A stretch of DNA of 64,000 nucleotides from Lepus europaeus (taxonomy: Eukaryota > Chordata > Mammalia > Lagomorpha > Leporidae): contig NC_084850.1 of the NCBI RefSeq assembly GCF_033115175.1, forward strand, positions 14,353,218 to 14,417,217, given 5' to 3'. Both the position numbers and the translations under genes were made by a program. A model generated the notes under the pieces. It was not told the origin of the DNA and ran no database searches. It saw only the letters and a list, made by a program, of their open reading frames with translations. Of the stretch, positions 11,990-24,558 are shown in pieces. Every line of letters begins with the position of its first letter. Position 1 is the first letter of the stretch.

Positions 11990-14768
11990 CAACTGCTGGG
12001 CTTGGAGCAGGGAAGCCACATTGCTTCCTTCACCTTCTGCACTCCTGCAGAGATCCATAATCAGCAGTAAAAGTCATGCAGTGCATCTCTGTTCCACTAC
12101 TACTAGCATCAGAGTAAGAATCAGGATAATGTGTGGTCAAAAGACAGATCCCTTGCATCCTGCAACTTTGGGCATTTTGGGGCATCATGCCAAGACCTAT
12201 GCTCACATATTCTGCATGACCCAGGCGGGGTTCACCTTAGCTTTTGAAGCAGTCCATAAAAAATTTACTGCCACCCTGGGAGATCTGAGTAACGACCCCA
12301 CTATACAACACCAGGACTATAACAATTAGTTCTAAATTTCTCAATGCCTCTAGAATCTACCAGGTGCACCTAGGGTAGAACCTATCTGCACTTCAACTGT
12401 CTGGACTCATACTCTCTAGAGAAAAATCTTCTGTATACCCTGTAGTCACCCTGTATGACTGGAGCAGGGTTCACTTTATACCACCTAGTCCTAGGAGCAG
12501 GGCTTTGGTATTATAAGCCACAGCACCAGTTGGCCTCTCCTAGCAGGACCTGAAGAAAGGTTCATCCATATCACAAAGGCCTGGAGCCACAGCAAATGGT
12601 GTCACAAGCCTCAGCATTGCTCAGGTTTGCCAGTAGAACAAGTCTCCTTCAGCACCAAGAACAAGACACTGGCTATCACAATTACTAGGGAGACTGACAC
12701 AGAACTCTCTGTATACCAAAGATACACACCCTAGGAAAACCCATATTCATCTCAAAGCCACACTTCTACCCCTATGAACTGTATCAGAATAGACCACTGT
12801 ATCACTTACAGACACAACAAATATTGATTAAGACAAAGAGACTACAATCTTGGGCTCACCTAGAACCAAAGCTAAATCAATAAGCCAAGTGATACCCTGC
12901 ATTCCAGCTAAATCATAAATTCTTTTCCAATAAAGCCTACTCCATAAAGAAAAAAGGATGATTGCACCAGATGCACAAATATCAACTTAGGAACACAGGA
13001 GACATGAAGAAGCAAGGTAGCATGATGCCTGCAAAAGAACACAAGAAACCTCTAGAAGCAAAACCTGAACTGAAGGAAATCTTTGAAATGATAGATATAG
13101 AATTTAAAACAATTGTAAGGAAGCTTAATGAGATGCAAGAGAATACAAATAAACAGTGACATGAATGAAAACATTATTAAAGAGATAGAACTCATGAAGA
13201 AAAACAAATAGAAATTTTGGAGATGAAATTTTCAATCAGTGGAATAAAAAATATGATTGATAGCTTTCATAGAAGAATATACTTAGTGGAGGAAACAATT
13301 TCTGACCTTGAGGACAAAATTTTGAAATATGTCAATCAGACAAAATGAAAAGAATTGAAAGAATAAGAAAGTCTACACAAAATATAGGATACCATTAAAT
13401 GACCAAATATTAGTATTATAGTTATTTGTGAAGAAGAAAAGTAAAAAGACTGAGAATCTGCTAAAAGGAAAAATAATTGAAAATGTCTTATTTTTAAAAG
13501 AGACATGGAGGGGCTGGCACCATGGTGCAGTAGATTAATCCTCTGCCTGTGGCGCCAGCATCCCATATGGGTGCCAGTTCTAGTACTGGCTGCTCCTCTT
13601 CTAATCCAGCTCTCTGTTGTGGCCTGGAATAGCAGTAGAAGATGGCCCAAGTCCTTGGGCCCCTGCTCCCACTTGGGAGACTGGGAAGAAGCACCTGGTT
13701 CCTGGCTTCGGATTGGCACAGCTCCAGCTGTTGCAGCCATTTGAAGAGTGAACCATCGGAAGAAAGACCTTTCTCTTTGTCTCTCTCTCTCACTGTCCGT
13801 AACTCTACCTCTCAAATAAATCAATAAGATCTTTTTAAAAAAAAGAGAGAGAGAGAGATGGAAATACAGGTATGAGAAGCTCAAAGAACCCCAAGCAGAC
13901 TCAACCAAAAAAGATCATCTCCAAGTCATATTATAGTCAAATTATCAAAAGTTAAAGAGAAAGAGAGAATCCCAAAGAAACTAAGAGAAACACGTCAAGT
14001 TACATATAAAGGAAAACAAATTAGATTAACATTGACTTCTCAGCAGAAACTCTATAGGCCAGAAGATAATAGGATGATAAATCCAAGGTCTTAGGGAAAA
14101 AAAAAAAAACTTCCAATCAAGAATACTATATCAAGCAAAGCTATCCTTTACAATTGAAGGATAAAAAAAGTATTTTTGAGATAGTAAAAAAAACAAGAGA
14201 ATTCACCACCACCAGATCAGACTTAGAATAAATTCTGAAGTGTATGCTGCATTAGAAGTAAACATGAACTCACATGATGCCACCAAATTCACTAGCAGAG
14301 CAGGTAGACTTATTATCCAAAAAACAAAATGACATGTCTTAGTTCTTAACTATCAATATTAACCTTGAATGTAAATTGGTTAAATTATCCAACCAAAGGG
14401 CTTAGGTTGCAGGAATAGATAAAAAACCCATGATCACAATATATGCTGCCTACAAGAAACTCACTTCACAAGCAAAAAAATACAGACTAAACTGAAGGGC
14501 TGCAAAAAGACAAAATACCATGTGTTTCCCTGATTTGTGGTATTAATAGAGTACAAAAAATGGAATGTATTTCAATGAAATTGACATTTGGATATTCTAT
14601 GATTGTTTACAGCCCTTGTCTCTACTGTTAAGGAATAGTGTTTTTTTTCTTCTTACTATTTGTTGAATTCTTTATTAGTGTAGGGTTAATCTCATGACTA
14701 TAAAATAAAAAGAAGTACATCATTGTAAAAATTAAAGAATAAGAGTGGAAGATGGAGGGAGGGTGGGA
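11990..14768 (+). mobile_element. Old L1, sense, most of ORF2 deleted
   Basis: 11990-12960 resembles an L1 5' UTR. 12962-13500 reads as a decayed ORF1-like region (residues such as ELKEIFEMIDIEFKTIVRKL). 13910-14230 has the AAAGAGAAAGAGAGAATCCC to AACTCTATAGGCCAGAAG block of old L1/HAL1-type elements. 14330-14510 enters the endonuclease region. At about 14511 it jumps directly to a 3' UTR (ATTGTTTACAGCCCTTGTCT). A CSINE interrupts it at 13508-13848. The left limit is approximate. Confidence 0.72.
13508..13848 (+). mobile_element. CSINE, sense, in L1
   Basis: GGGGCTGGCACCATGGTGCA head, CATCCCATATGGGTGCCAG, CCCAAGTCCTTGGGCCCCTG body and a tail CTCTCAAATAAATCAATAAG with poly(A). Flanks share an imperfect duplication (AGAGACATGGA and AGAGAGATGGA). 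Confidence 0.93.
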
Positions 14769-15206
14769 GCTTTCTTTTTGTTGTATAATATTGCTTTAGC
14801 TATTTGGGTTATTTTTTGTTTCCATATGAATTTTAGCATCATTTTTTCTAGCTCTGAGAAGACTGTGTATGGTATTTTGATTGAGACCACAATGGATGTG
14901 TAAATTGCTTTCAATAGTATGGACATGTTCATGATATTAATTCTCCCAATCCACAAATGTGGAAGGTTTTTAATTTTTTGTGTATTCTTCTATTGCTTTT
15001 TTTAATGTTTTGTAATTTTCATTGTAGAGACCTTTCACCTTCTTGGTAAAATGCATTCTAAGATTTTCCTTATATTGTAGCTATTGTGAGTGGGATTGAT
15101 CTTAGAAGTTATTTTTCAGCCAAGACATTGTGTATACAAAGGTTATTAATTTTTGTGCATTAATTTTATATCCTGCTTCTTTACCAAACTCCTTAATGAG
15201 TTCCAA

Positions 15207-15428
15207 TCAACCCTTAGTGGAATCTTTTATTTGTCCTATATACAGAATGATGTCGTCTGCAAACAGGGATAATTTGACTTCTTCATTTCCAGTTTGTATC
15301 CCTTTGATTTCTTTTTCTTGCCTAATGGCTCCCGCTAAAACTTCCAGGACTATATTGAACAGCAATGGTGAAAGTGGGCATCCTTGTCTGGATCTTAGTG
15401 GAAATGCTTCCAACTTTTCCCCATTCAA
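15207..15428 (-). pseudogene. L1 reverse-transcriptase fragment
   Basis: A 73-residue minus-strand frame with [20 protein letters not shown] and [13 protein letters not shown]. The FADD catalytic motif is visible, but the frame is broken on both sides. A relic of ORF2. Confidence 0.9.
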
Positions 15429-16311
15429 TTAGATGCTGGCTGTGGGCTTGTCATAGACTGCCTTGATTATGCTGAGGAACGTTTCCTCTATACCCAGTTT
15501 GCTTAAGATTTTCTTCATGAAATGATGTTATATTTTATCAAATGCTTTCTGTCTGTCTATTGAGACAATCGTATGGTTTTTCTTCAACATTTTAATGTGA
15601 TGTATCACATTTCTTGATTTTTCTGTGGTGAATCATCCCTGCATACCGGGGATAAATCCCTCTTGATGCAGGTGAATGATCATTCTAATATGGTGTTGAA
15701 TTAGATTAGCTAGTATTTTGATGATTTTTTTGCATCTATATTCATCAGTGATATGGGACTAGAGTTCTCTTCCTCTGCTGTATCTTTTTCTGGTTTAGGA
15801 ATTAAGGTGATGCTGGTTGAAAGAGTTCGGGAGGATTCCTTCCATTTAAATTGTTTTGAATGGCTTGAGAAGAATTGGAATTAGTTCTTCTCTAAAACTC
15901 TGGTAAAATTCAGCAGTGAAGCCATCAGGTCCTGGGCTTTTCTTCTTTGGGAGGGGCTATATTACTGATTCAATCTTGGTCTTGATTATTTGTGTGTTTA
16001 GGACTTCAGTGTCTTCAGGTCTCAATTTAGGTAAATTGTATGTGTCCAGGCATCTATCCATTTCTTCTAGATTTTCCAATTTCTGACATATGGCGGTTTG
16101 TAGTAATTCCTGATAATTGTTTTGATTTCTGTGGTATCAGTTGTTACATCTCCTTTTTCATCTCTGATTTCATTGGTTTGTGCCTCCTCCATCTTGCTTT
16201 CAGTTCATTGGACAAATGTTGTATCAATTTTTTTTATTTTTCAAATATTCCCTTCATTTCACTGATATTTTATATTATTTTGTTTTAAAGTTTTTACTTC
16301 TTCCCTAATTT

Positions 16312-16629
16312 TTTTCTTTTTTTTTTTTTGACAGGTAGAGTTATAGACAGCGAGAGAGACAGAGAGAAAGGTCTTCCCTTTGTTGGTTCACTCCCCAAAT
16401 GGCCCCCATAGCCAGCACTGCACTGATCCAAAGCCAGGAGCCAGGTACTTCCTCCTGCTCTCTCTTGTAGGTGCAGGGGCCCAAGCACCTGGGCCATCTC
16501 CCACTGCCATCCCGGGCCACAGCAGAGAGCTGGACTGGAAGAGGAGCAACCGGGACCAGAACCTGGCGCCCATATGGGATGCCAGCGCCACAGACGGAGG
16601 ATTAACTAGGTGAGCCACAGCGTCAGCCC
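16312..16629 (-). mobile_element. CSINE, antisense, in L1
   Basis: Poly(T), GACAGGTAGAGTTATAGACA, purine tract, then body and head ending GGTGAGCCACAGCGTCAGCC. An exact target duplication, TTCCCTAATTT, lies at 16301-16311 and 16630-16640 in the surrounding antisense L1. Confidence 0.96.
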
Positions 16630-17001
16630 TTCCCTAATTTTAAATATTTCCTTCCTCCTATTAATTTGAGATTTGTTTGCTTTAGCTTTTGTTTTCTAGT
16701 GCCTTGAAATGCATTTATAGCTCATTTATTTTAAACTTTCCAATTTCTTGATGTAGGCACTAATTGCTATAAACTTCCCTCTTAACACTGCTGTTGCTCT
16801 ACCCCATGTTTTGCTATCTTGTATTCTCATTTTCATTCATTTCCAGAAAGCCTTTGCTTTCCCTTTTGATTTATTCTGACTCACTGGTCATTGAGAGGCA
16901 TGTTTTTCTGTCTGCAAGTGCTTGTATATTTTCTGAAGATTCTTAAGTTGTCAATTTCCAGCTTCGTTTCATTGTGTTCAGAAACGATGCATGGTCTGAT
17001 T

Positions 17002-17238
17002 TTAATTTTTTTTTAATTTGTTGAGACTTGATTTGTGGCCTAGCATACGGTCTATACTAAAGAAAGTTCTACAAACTGTGGAAAAGAATGTGCATTCTGC
17101 AACTGTCCGATGAAAGGTTCTGTAGATATCAGTTAGGTCCATTTGGTCCATAGTGTCAATTAGTTCTGTTGTGTCTTTGTTGATTTTCTGTTTAGTTGAT
17201 CTGTCCATTGATGAAAGTGGGGGGATGAAGTCACACAT
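17002..17238 (-). pseudogene. L1 ORF2 endonuclease fragment
   Basis: A 78-residue minus-strand frame containing [30 protein letters not shown] and [10 protein letters not shown], matching the distal part of the L1 apurinic-like endonuclease domain. Isolated by frameshifts. Confidence 0.87.
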
Positions 17239-17326
17239 ACTATTGTATTGGAGCCTATGACTCCCTTTAGATCAATTAACATTTGGTTTAAACAGGCAGG
17301 TTCTCCTGGCATTGGGTGCATATACA

Positions 17327-17349
17327 TTTTTTAAAATATTTATTTATGA
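17327..17349 (-). mobile_element. Tail-only CSINE insertion, 23 bp
   Basis: A 23-bp segment starting TTTTTTAAAATATTTATTTA, which is the reverse complement of a CSINE AATAAATATTTTAAAA-type tail. It is flanked by an exact 11-bp duplication, GTGCATATACA, at 17316-17326 and 17350-17360. It looks like an extreme 5' truncation in which only the tail was copied. Confidence 0.75.
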
Positions 17350-17444
17350 GTGCATATACAATTATTTTAGCCACATCTTCCTGTTGAATTGATCCATTAA
17401 TCGTCACATAACGCCATTCTTTGTCTATTTTAGCAGTTTTTGTG

Positions 17445-17699
17445 TTAAAATGTATTTTGTCTGATACACCTGTTCATTTTTCTTTCCATTGGCATAGAAT
17501 ATTTTTTCCATCCTTTTTTTTTTTTTTTGAGTATGCATGTACCTTTATTGGTGGGAAGTTTTTCTTGTAGGCAGCAAATAAATGGGTTGTGCTTATTGTT
17601 CCATTCAGCAAGTCTGTATATTTTAATTGGAGAATTTAGGCCCTTTAAATTCAAGGTTATTACTGACAGGCAATGACTTGGCCATTGCTTTTTTTCCAT
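17445..17699 (-). pseudogene. L1 ORF2 N-terminal fragment
   Basis: Minus-strand frame with ITLNLKGLNSPIKIYRLAEW, HNPFICCLQE and a following KLPTNKGT: the start of the L1 ORF2 endonuclease domain, including the asparagine- and glutamate-containing motifs near the active site. Broken after about 50 residues. Confidence 0.88.
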
Positions 17700-18172
17700 A
17701 AATATCCAAATTGTTTGCTTTGGATTTCCTTTGTACTTTTACTGAGAGATTTTCTACCTTCACATTCTTTAATAATGATGACTATCTTTCTGTTTCTGTC
17801 TGTAGCACATTTGTAATCATCATTTGTAATGCTGGATGAGTGGTGATAAATTCTTTCAATTCCTGTTTGTTGTGGAAGGTCTTTATTTAATCTTCATTCA
17901 TAAATGAAAACTTTGCAGGGTACAGTATTCTGGGTTGGGTTTTTTCTTTTAAGACTTAGACTATCTCCATTCTCTCCTAAACCTTTAGGGTTTCTGATGA
18001 GAAATCATCTGTGCATTTAATTGGAGATTCTCTGAATGTAATCTGGCATCTCTCTCATGCACACTTTTAGAATGTTTTCTTTTGAAAATTTGACTACAAT
18101 GTGTCATGAGGTAAATCTTTTCTGGCGATGTCTATTACAAGTTCTATGCGCCTCGTGTACTTGTACATCCCT

Positions 18173-18430
18173 TTATTTCTCCAAATAAATGAAGTTTTCT
18201 GTAATTATTTCACTGAATAGGCCTTCTAATCCATTCTTTCTTTCCACACCTTCAGGAACTCCTAAGATCCGTATGTTGGGTGATTTATTAGTATCCCATA
18301 AATCTCCAACAATGTTTTTCATTTTTCTAATTTCGTTTCCTTTTTTTGTTCTGAGAAATTTGCAAATTTTGCCTTCTAGCTCATATATTCTTCCTTCTGC
18401 CTCACTAAGTCTAATGTTAAGGCTTTCCAC
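18173..18430 (-). pseudogene. L1 ORF1 fragment (RNA-binding part)
   Basis: An 85-residue minus-strand frame with LNIRLSEAEGRIYELEGKI, a coiled-coil-like heptad region, followed by SPNIRILGVPEGVE, the start of the L1 ORF1 RRM-like domain. ORF1 protein binds L1 RNA in the retrotransposition particle. This copy is decayed. Confidence 0.88.
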
Positions 18431-19925
18431 TAAATTTTATATTTGATCTATTTCAGTCTTCATTTTAAATATTTCAGTTTGTTTCAAAACCTCAGTCTCA
18501 TGGGAAAATTTTTCCTCTATGTCATGTATGGATTTCTTTAACTTGTGAGTTTGCTTCTCATTTTCTCCGAGTAATCTTATTCAGTATTTTGAATTCTTTC
18601 TCAGGCAGGCATTTCATCAATCTTTTTGTCTTCACATTCTAATATTGAAATGTTGTGTTCCTTTTGGGGGAGTCATATTGTCTTCCTTATTCTTGTTTCT
18701 TGAATTTCTGCATTTATTTTTATGCATTTGTGGAAATACTTGGTTTTCCCTTCTGATGGCTTTATTCCTTGAACTATTCCTCTGTGGCTTAGTGGAGCAT
18801 ATGCTATTTCAGTGAATACCCTGAGATGTGTGCTGGCTATGGCCAGGGATCTTTGGTCAGTGATCCAGGGTGGGACGAATATCCAGGGTGACACTAAAGT
18901 TGGGCATGGTAGATATCCTCTATTGTCACCAGAGGGAGGGTATGATCACCTCTATTGGTGTACTCAAACCCTCACCCCCGTTCTTCCAACATGATCTTCC
19001 AACATAACCCACAGTGGCTGCAACTCTCACTCATACTGACACATGAACTGAACAAAGTATCTGCAGTCCTCAATGTGGCGTGGATCTTGCTAAAATGACC
19101 CACTGCAGGCAACTGGGGAGCTCTGAGCCTCTGGCACCAGACACAGTGATTGCCCAGAGACCCAGCTACACCCTGCATGCTATTGTGCAGTCACAGAGTT
19201 CCCACAGTTTCAGCATACAAGGCCCCCATAGTCATGGGGCAAAGAAGATCCACTTAGCGCTGCTTGCCTGTACTATCCATGGAGAGAGTACAGACATCCC
19301 CAGTGCTCTGCCTTGGTGGTTTGAGCCCTGCAGCCTCTGATATTTTGAGAAGCTTGGAGCACTTCACAGACCTATGTTGGTGTCCAATCCCTTGTCAATC
19401 CTCCCAGCCAGACTCAAAGTCACTGGGGAATGCAGATTTTTTCCCTCTGGTAAAATCCCGGATCACAGAGGCACTCAAGAGCCACTGTAGCCTCTACTGG
19501 TGTCAAAATGGCATTTCTCCCTGCCAGTTGCCAGGTGCCATTGTTGGGGAATGGGGAGAGAGAAAAATTCTTTTTTTCCCACATTAGGGCTCAAGGCTGG
19601 ACTCAAAAACAGTGTGCTCCACTAGGCTCTCACATCAGCAGTATCACCAGTGGCTAGGGTTGCTGTAGTCTGCCTTCACCTCACTAAAACTGCTGCTTCC
19701 TCCAGCTCTTCGCTACGTGCTTCGTGTGTTATGTCTGTGCTCATTGTTGTGCTTCTGCATCTTCCACAGTGTTTCACAGCATCCTCTTCCTTTTGTAGAT
19801 TTCCGCTGCAGGTTTCTCTCCAACTCTCCACTAGGAATGCACTTTCCTCCACTTTTTTTGCTACTATTTTCCCATCACCAAAGCAGTATGTCTTTCGCCT
19901 ATTCAGCCATCTTTGAATCTACATG

Positions 19926-22444
19926 AAACCTTTTCTAGGATAGACCAAATATTAGGCCACAAATCAAGTATCAACAAAGTTTAAAAGATTGAAATCACAC
20001 CATGGATCTTCTCAGAGCATAAAGTGATAAAACTAAAAATCAGTAACAAGAACAACAGAATACTCATAAATACTTAAATAACCCCCTACTGAATGATTCA
20101 TTAGTCATTGAAAAAATTAAAAAGGAAATCTAAAATTTTTTTGAATTAAATGAAAATGAAAACACAACATAACAAACCTGTAGGATACAGCAAAAGCACT
20201 ATGAAGAGGGAAGATTATAGTATTAAGTGCTCACATTAAAAGAGAAATATCTCAAAGATCTAATTATGCATTTCAAAAGTTTAGAATAATAAGAACAAAC
20301 CAAACCAGAATCAAGAGGAGGCAAGAAATAATAAGGATCACAGCAGTAATAAAAAAAATTGAAACAAAAAAAATAGAAAAGATCAATAAAACAAAAAAAG
20401 TTTTGTTTTTGGAGAAGATAAACAAAATAGATAAACATCTAGCCAGTCTAATACAGAAAAAAAGAGAAAAAATTCAAATAGGTAAAATGAAAAACGAAAA
20501 AATGGGACATTACAACCGACACCACTGAAATACAAAAGATTGTAAGAAACTACCATGAAGAACTATTTGCTGATAAACTGGAATGCCTCAAAAAAATGGA
20601 TGAATTCCTGGCTACATATAACATATCAATATTAAATCAAGAAGATATATACAATCTAAACAGACCCAAAAACAAGCAATGAGATTAAAGCAGTAATCAA
20701 AATCTTCCAGCAATTAAGTGTCTTGGGACTAATGGCTTTACTTCGGAAATCTATAAAACATTCAAAGATACTTTTCAAACTATTCCAAAATATGGAACAG
20801 GGTGGAACTTTGCCAAACTCTTTATGAGGTCAGCATCGCTTTGATACCAAAACCAGATATGACACAAAAAGAAAACTACAGACCTAAATCCTTAATGAAA
20901 ATAGATGCAAAGACTCTCAACAAAATATGCAGACTCATCCTGTGAAGTCCACACTACTGGGGAGAGCAGGGTGATGTTCTTCCCACAAGAAGCACTGGGA
21001 CAGGCTTCAGTGAACATGTATGTCCTTATTCACAGCCACGTATACTTATAAAGGGCAGGCAGAAGGGGCATAACTAATTCAAGGCAACATTAATTCTATA
21101 GGACAGAAACGACACTGGTGCCAATGTGCCTCTCCAGTTAGCTTGAAGGTCACATACCTAGGGAAGCTTTCCAGGTGTGCCTGGGCCACACTCAAGAGCA
21201 GTTTACCTGATTGGCAGAAGGTGGGGGTGGGGGAAAATATGCCTAGGGCTCCTGCCACCTGCCAGCAGTCAGGCTAAATGCATGGGCTAGGCAGGCAGTT
21301 TCACGGGATTGCCCCCAAAAATACTGGTAAATCAAATCCAAAACCACATCAAAAAGATCATACATCATGATCAAGAAGGATTTATCCCAGAAATGCAAGG
21401 GTGGTTCAATATTCTCAGGTAAATAAATGTCATAAATCACATCAACAAAAGGAAGAACAAAAACCATATGATCATCTCAATAGATGGATAGAAAGTATTT
21501 GATAAGATTTAAGCTCCTTCATGATAAAAACCCCTCCAGAAATTAAGTACAGAAAGAATACTCCACAAAATTATAACAGCTATATATCGCAAACCAACAG
21601 CCAATATGGAGAAGAAATGAAAGCACTTCCCAACATCTTGAATAAGATAAGGATGTCCACTTTCACCACTCTTGTTCAATATAGTACTAGAAGTTTTAAC
21701 AAGAGCAATTAGGGTGAAGAAAGAAATAAAGTGCATCAAAATTGGAAAAATGTTCAGGATCTTTAGCCATCAGGGAAATGAAAATTAAAACCACAATGAG
21801 GTTTCACCTCACCCCAGCTAGAGTGGCCCTCACACAGAAATCAACAAACAACAAATGCTGGAGAGGATGTGGGGAAAAATGACACCCTAACTCACTGTTG
21901 GTGGGAATGTAAGCTGGTAAAGCCACTGTGAAAACACTATGGAGATACCTCAAAAATCTGAATATAGACCTATTGTATGACCCAGCCATTCTACTACTGG
22001 GAATTTACCCAAGGGAAATGAAATCAGTAAACAAAAGAAGTATCTGCACCTGCATGTTTATTGCAACTCAATTCACAATAACTAAGACATGAAAGCAATC
22101 TAAATGCCCATCAACCAAACACTGGATAAAAAAAAAAATTGGGGGGGACATGTACACTATGGAATACTATAGAGCAGTAAAAAAGGATAAAATCAGTCCT
22201 TTGCAACAAAATGGAACAAGCTGGAAAACCTCATACTTAGCGAACTAACCTAGTCCCAAGGAGACAAACCCCATGTGGTCTCCCTGATTTGGGAGAATTA
22301 ATAGTGCAGCTAAAATGAAAGCTATAGAATGAAATTGTCACTTTTAGAACCAATGTCTTCAAGAATCCTTGACCTGATTCTCGAGAGACAGTTTACCACT
22401 GTTACTTTTTACTGTGCATATCCTTTTTGTTTTCTTTTGTCAGG
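19926..22444 (+). mobile_element. Old L1, sense, gapped
   Basis: Begins in the endonuclease region (ACCAAATATTAGGCCACAAA), runs through decayed ORF2 to about 21750, then jumps to the ORF2 C-terminal region (ATCAGGGAAATGAAAATT, CACCTCACCCCAGCTAGAGT) and a 3' UTR. A solo LTR is inserted at 20928-21317. The junction near 21750 is an internal deletion. An antisense L1 interrupts the 3' UTR at 22445; 24559-24838 may be its continuation. Confidence 0.8.
20928..21317. mobile_element. Solo LTR, 390 bp, 6-bp target duplication
   Basis: The L1 reading is interrupted by a non-L1 segment starting TGCAGACTCATCC and ending ATTGCCCCCA. It is flanked by AAAATA at 20922-20927 and 21318-21323. TG...CA ends and a 6-bp duplication are the terminal structure of an LTR, and 6 bp suits a class II (ERVK-like) integrase. 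A TATAAA lies at 21047-21052 on the plus strand, which suggests plus orientation. No AATAAA is evident, so family and orientation stay open. Confidence 0.72.
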
Positions 22445-24558
22445 TTTTTTTTAACTTTTATTTAATGAATATAAATTTCCAAAGTACAGCTTATGGATTA
22501 CAATGGCTTCCCCCCCATAACTTCCCTCCCACCTGCAACCCTCCCCTTTCCCGCTCCCTCTCCCCTTCCATTCACATCAAGATTCATTTTCAATTCTCTC
22601 CATATAGAGAAGATCAGTTTAGTATATATTAAGTAAAGATTCCAACAGTTTGCCCTCAAATAGCAACACCAAATGAAAAATACTGTTGGAGTACTAGTTA
22701 TAGCATTAAATCACAATGTATAGCACATTAAGGAAAGAGATCCTACATTATTTTTTTTAAGAATTGATTAATTTTCTATGCAATTTCCAATTTAAAACCA
22801 AGTATTTTTTCATTTTCAATTATCTTAATATACATAAGGTAGTATATACTAAGTAAAGATTTCATCAGTTTGCACCCACACAGAAACACAAGATGTAAAA
22901 TACTGTTTCAGTAATAGTTAGAGCATTACTTCACATTGGAAAACACATTTAGGACAGATCCCACATGAGATGTAAGTACACAGTGACTCCTGTTGTTGAT
23001 TTAACAATTTGACACTCTTGTTTATGGCGTCAGTAATCTCCCTAGGCTCTAGTCATGAGTTGCCAAAGCTATGGAAGCCTTTAGGGTTCGCCGACTTTGA
23101 TCTTATTCTGATAGGGTCATAGTCAAAGTGGAAGTTCTCTCCTCCCTTCAGAGAAAGGTACCTCCTTCTTTGATGGCCCTGTTCTTTCCAATGGTATCTC
23201 ACTCGCAGAGATATTTCATTTAGGTCTTTTTTTTTCCATGGTGTCTTGGCTTTCCATGCCTAAAATACTCTCATGGGCTCTTGAGACAGATCCGAATGCC
23301 TTAAGGGCTGATTCTGAGGCCAGAGTATTATTTAGGACATCTGCCATTTTATGAGTCTGCTGTGTTTCCCACTTTCCATGTTGGATTGCTCTCTCCCTTT
23401 TTGGTTCTATCAGTTAGTATTAACAGACACTGGTCTTGTTTGTGTGATCCCTTTGACTCTTAGACCTATCAGTATGATCAATTGTGAACTGAAGATGATC
23501 ACTTGGACTAGTGATCCCATTCATATTTAACAGGGATCACTTTTCAGTTAAAATTTAAACACCTAACAATAATTGTGTGTTAATTACAGAGTTCAACCAA
23601 TAGTACTAGAACAAAAAAATACTAAAATGGATAAAGTATTACACTGTACATCAACAGTCAGGACAAGAGCTGATTAAGTCAGTGTTTCTCATAGTGTCCA
23701 TTTCACTTAAATACGTTTCCCCTTTGGTGCTCAGTTAGTTGTCGTCGATCAGGGAAAACAAATATTTGTCTCTTTGGGACTGTCTTAATTCACTCAGCAT
23801 GATGTTTTCCAGATTCCTCCACCTTGCTGCAAATGACCGGGTTTCATTGTTTTTGACTGCTGTAGAGTATTCTATAGAGTACATATCCCATAATTTCTTT
23901 ATTCAGTCTAATGCTGATGGGCATTTGGGTTGGTTCCAGGTCTTAGCTATTGTGAATTGAGCTGCAATAAACATTAATGTGCAGATGGCTTTTTTGTTTG
24001 CCAATTTAATTTCCTTTGGGTAAATTCCAAGGAGTGGGATGGCTGGGTTGTATGGTAGGGTTATATTCAGGTTTCTGAGGAATCTCCAGACTGACTTCCA
24101 TAGTGGCTTTACCAGTTTGCATTCCCATCATCAGTGGTTAGTGTCCCTTTTTCCCCACATCCTCGACAGCATCTATTGTTGGTAGATTTCTGAATGTGAG
24201 CCATTCTAACCAGGGTGAGGTGAAACCTCATTGTGGTTTTGATTTGCATTTCCCTGATTGCTAGTGATCTTGAACATTTTTTCACATGTCTGCTGGCCAT
24301 TTGGATTTCCTCTTTCGAAAAATGTCTATTGAGGTCCTTGGCCCATCTCTTAAGTGGGTTGTTTGTTTTGTTGTTGTGGATTTTCTTGATTTCTTTGTAG
24401 ATTCTGGTTATCAACCCTTTATCTGTAGCATAGTTTGCAAATATTTTTTCCCATTCTGTCGGTTGCCTCTTCACTTTCCAGACTGCTTGTTTTGCAGTAC
24501 AGAAACTTCTCAATTTGATGCAATCCCAATGGTTAATTTTGGCTTTGACTGCCTGTGC
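22445..24558 (-). mobile_element. L1, antisense, 5'-truncated
   Basis: Starts with the poly(T) of its tail, then the 3' UTR (ACTTTTATTTAATGAATATA, pyrimidine-rich tract 22511-22580), then the ORF2 C-terminus (open stretch 24109-24513 with [17 protein letters not shown]-like blocks). Homology with the sister copy at 27732-30709 stops at GACTGCCTGTGC near 24558. No clear target duplication was found. It lies inside an older sense L1. Confidence 0.88.

Larger units (their letters stand above)
14771..19925 (-). mobile_element. Long old L1, antisense, lacking its 3' end
   Basis: Read on the minus strand this has L1 order: 5' UTR-like sequence (about 19925 to 18650), an ORF1 piece (18430-18173), the start of ORF2 with its endonuclease (17699-17002) and reverse-transcriptase pieces (15432-15207), ending within ORF2 at about 14775. 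It is heavily frameshifted. The 3' UTR is missing, and the left end abuts the 3' UTR of the sense L1 at 14768. It carries two nested SINE insertions, at 16312-16629 and 17327-17349. Confidence 0.83.
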
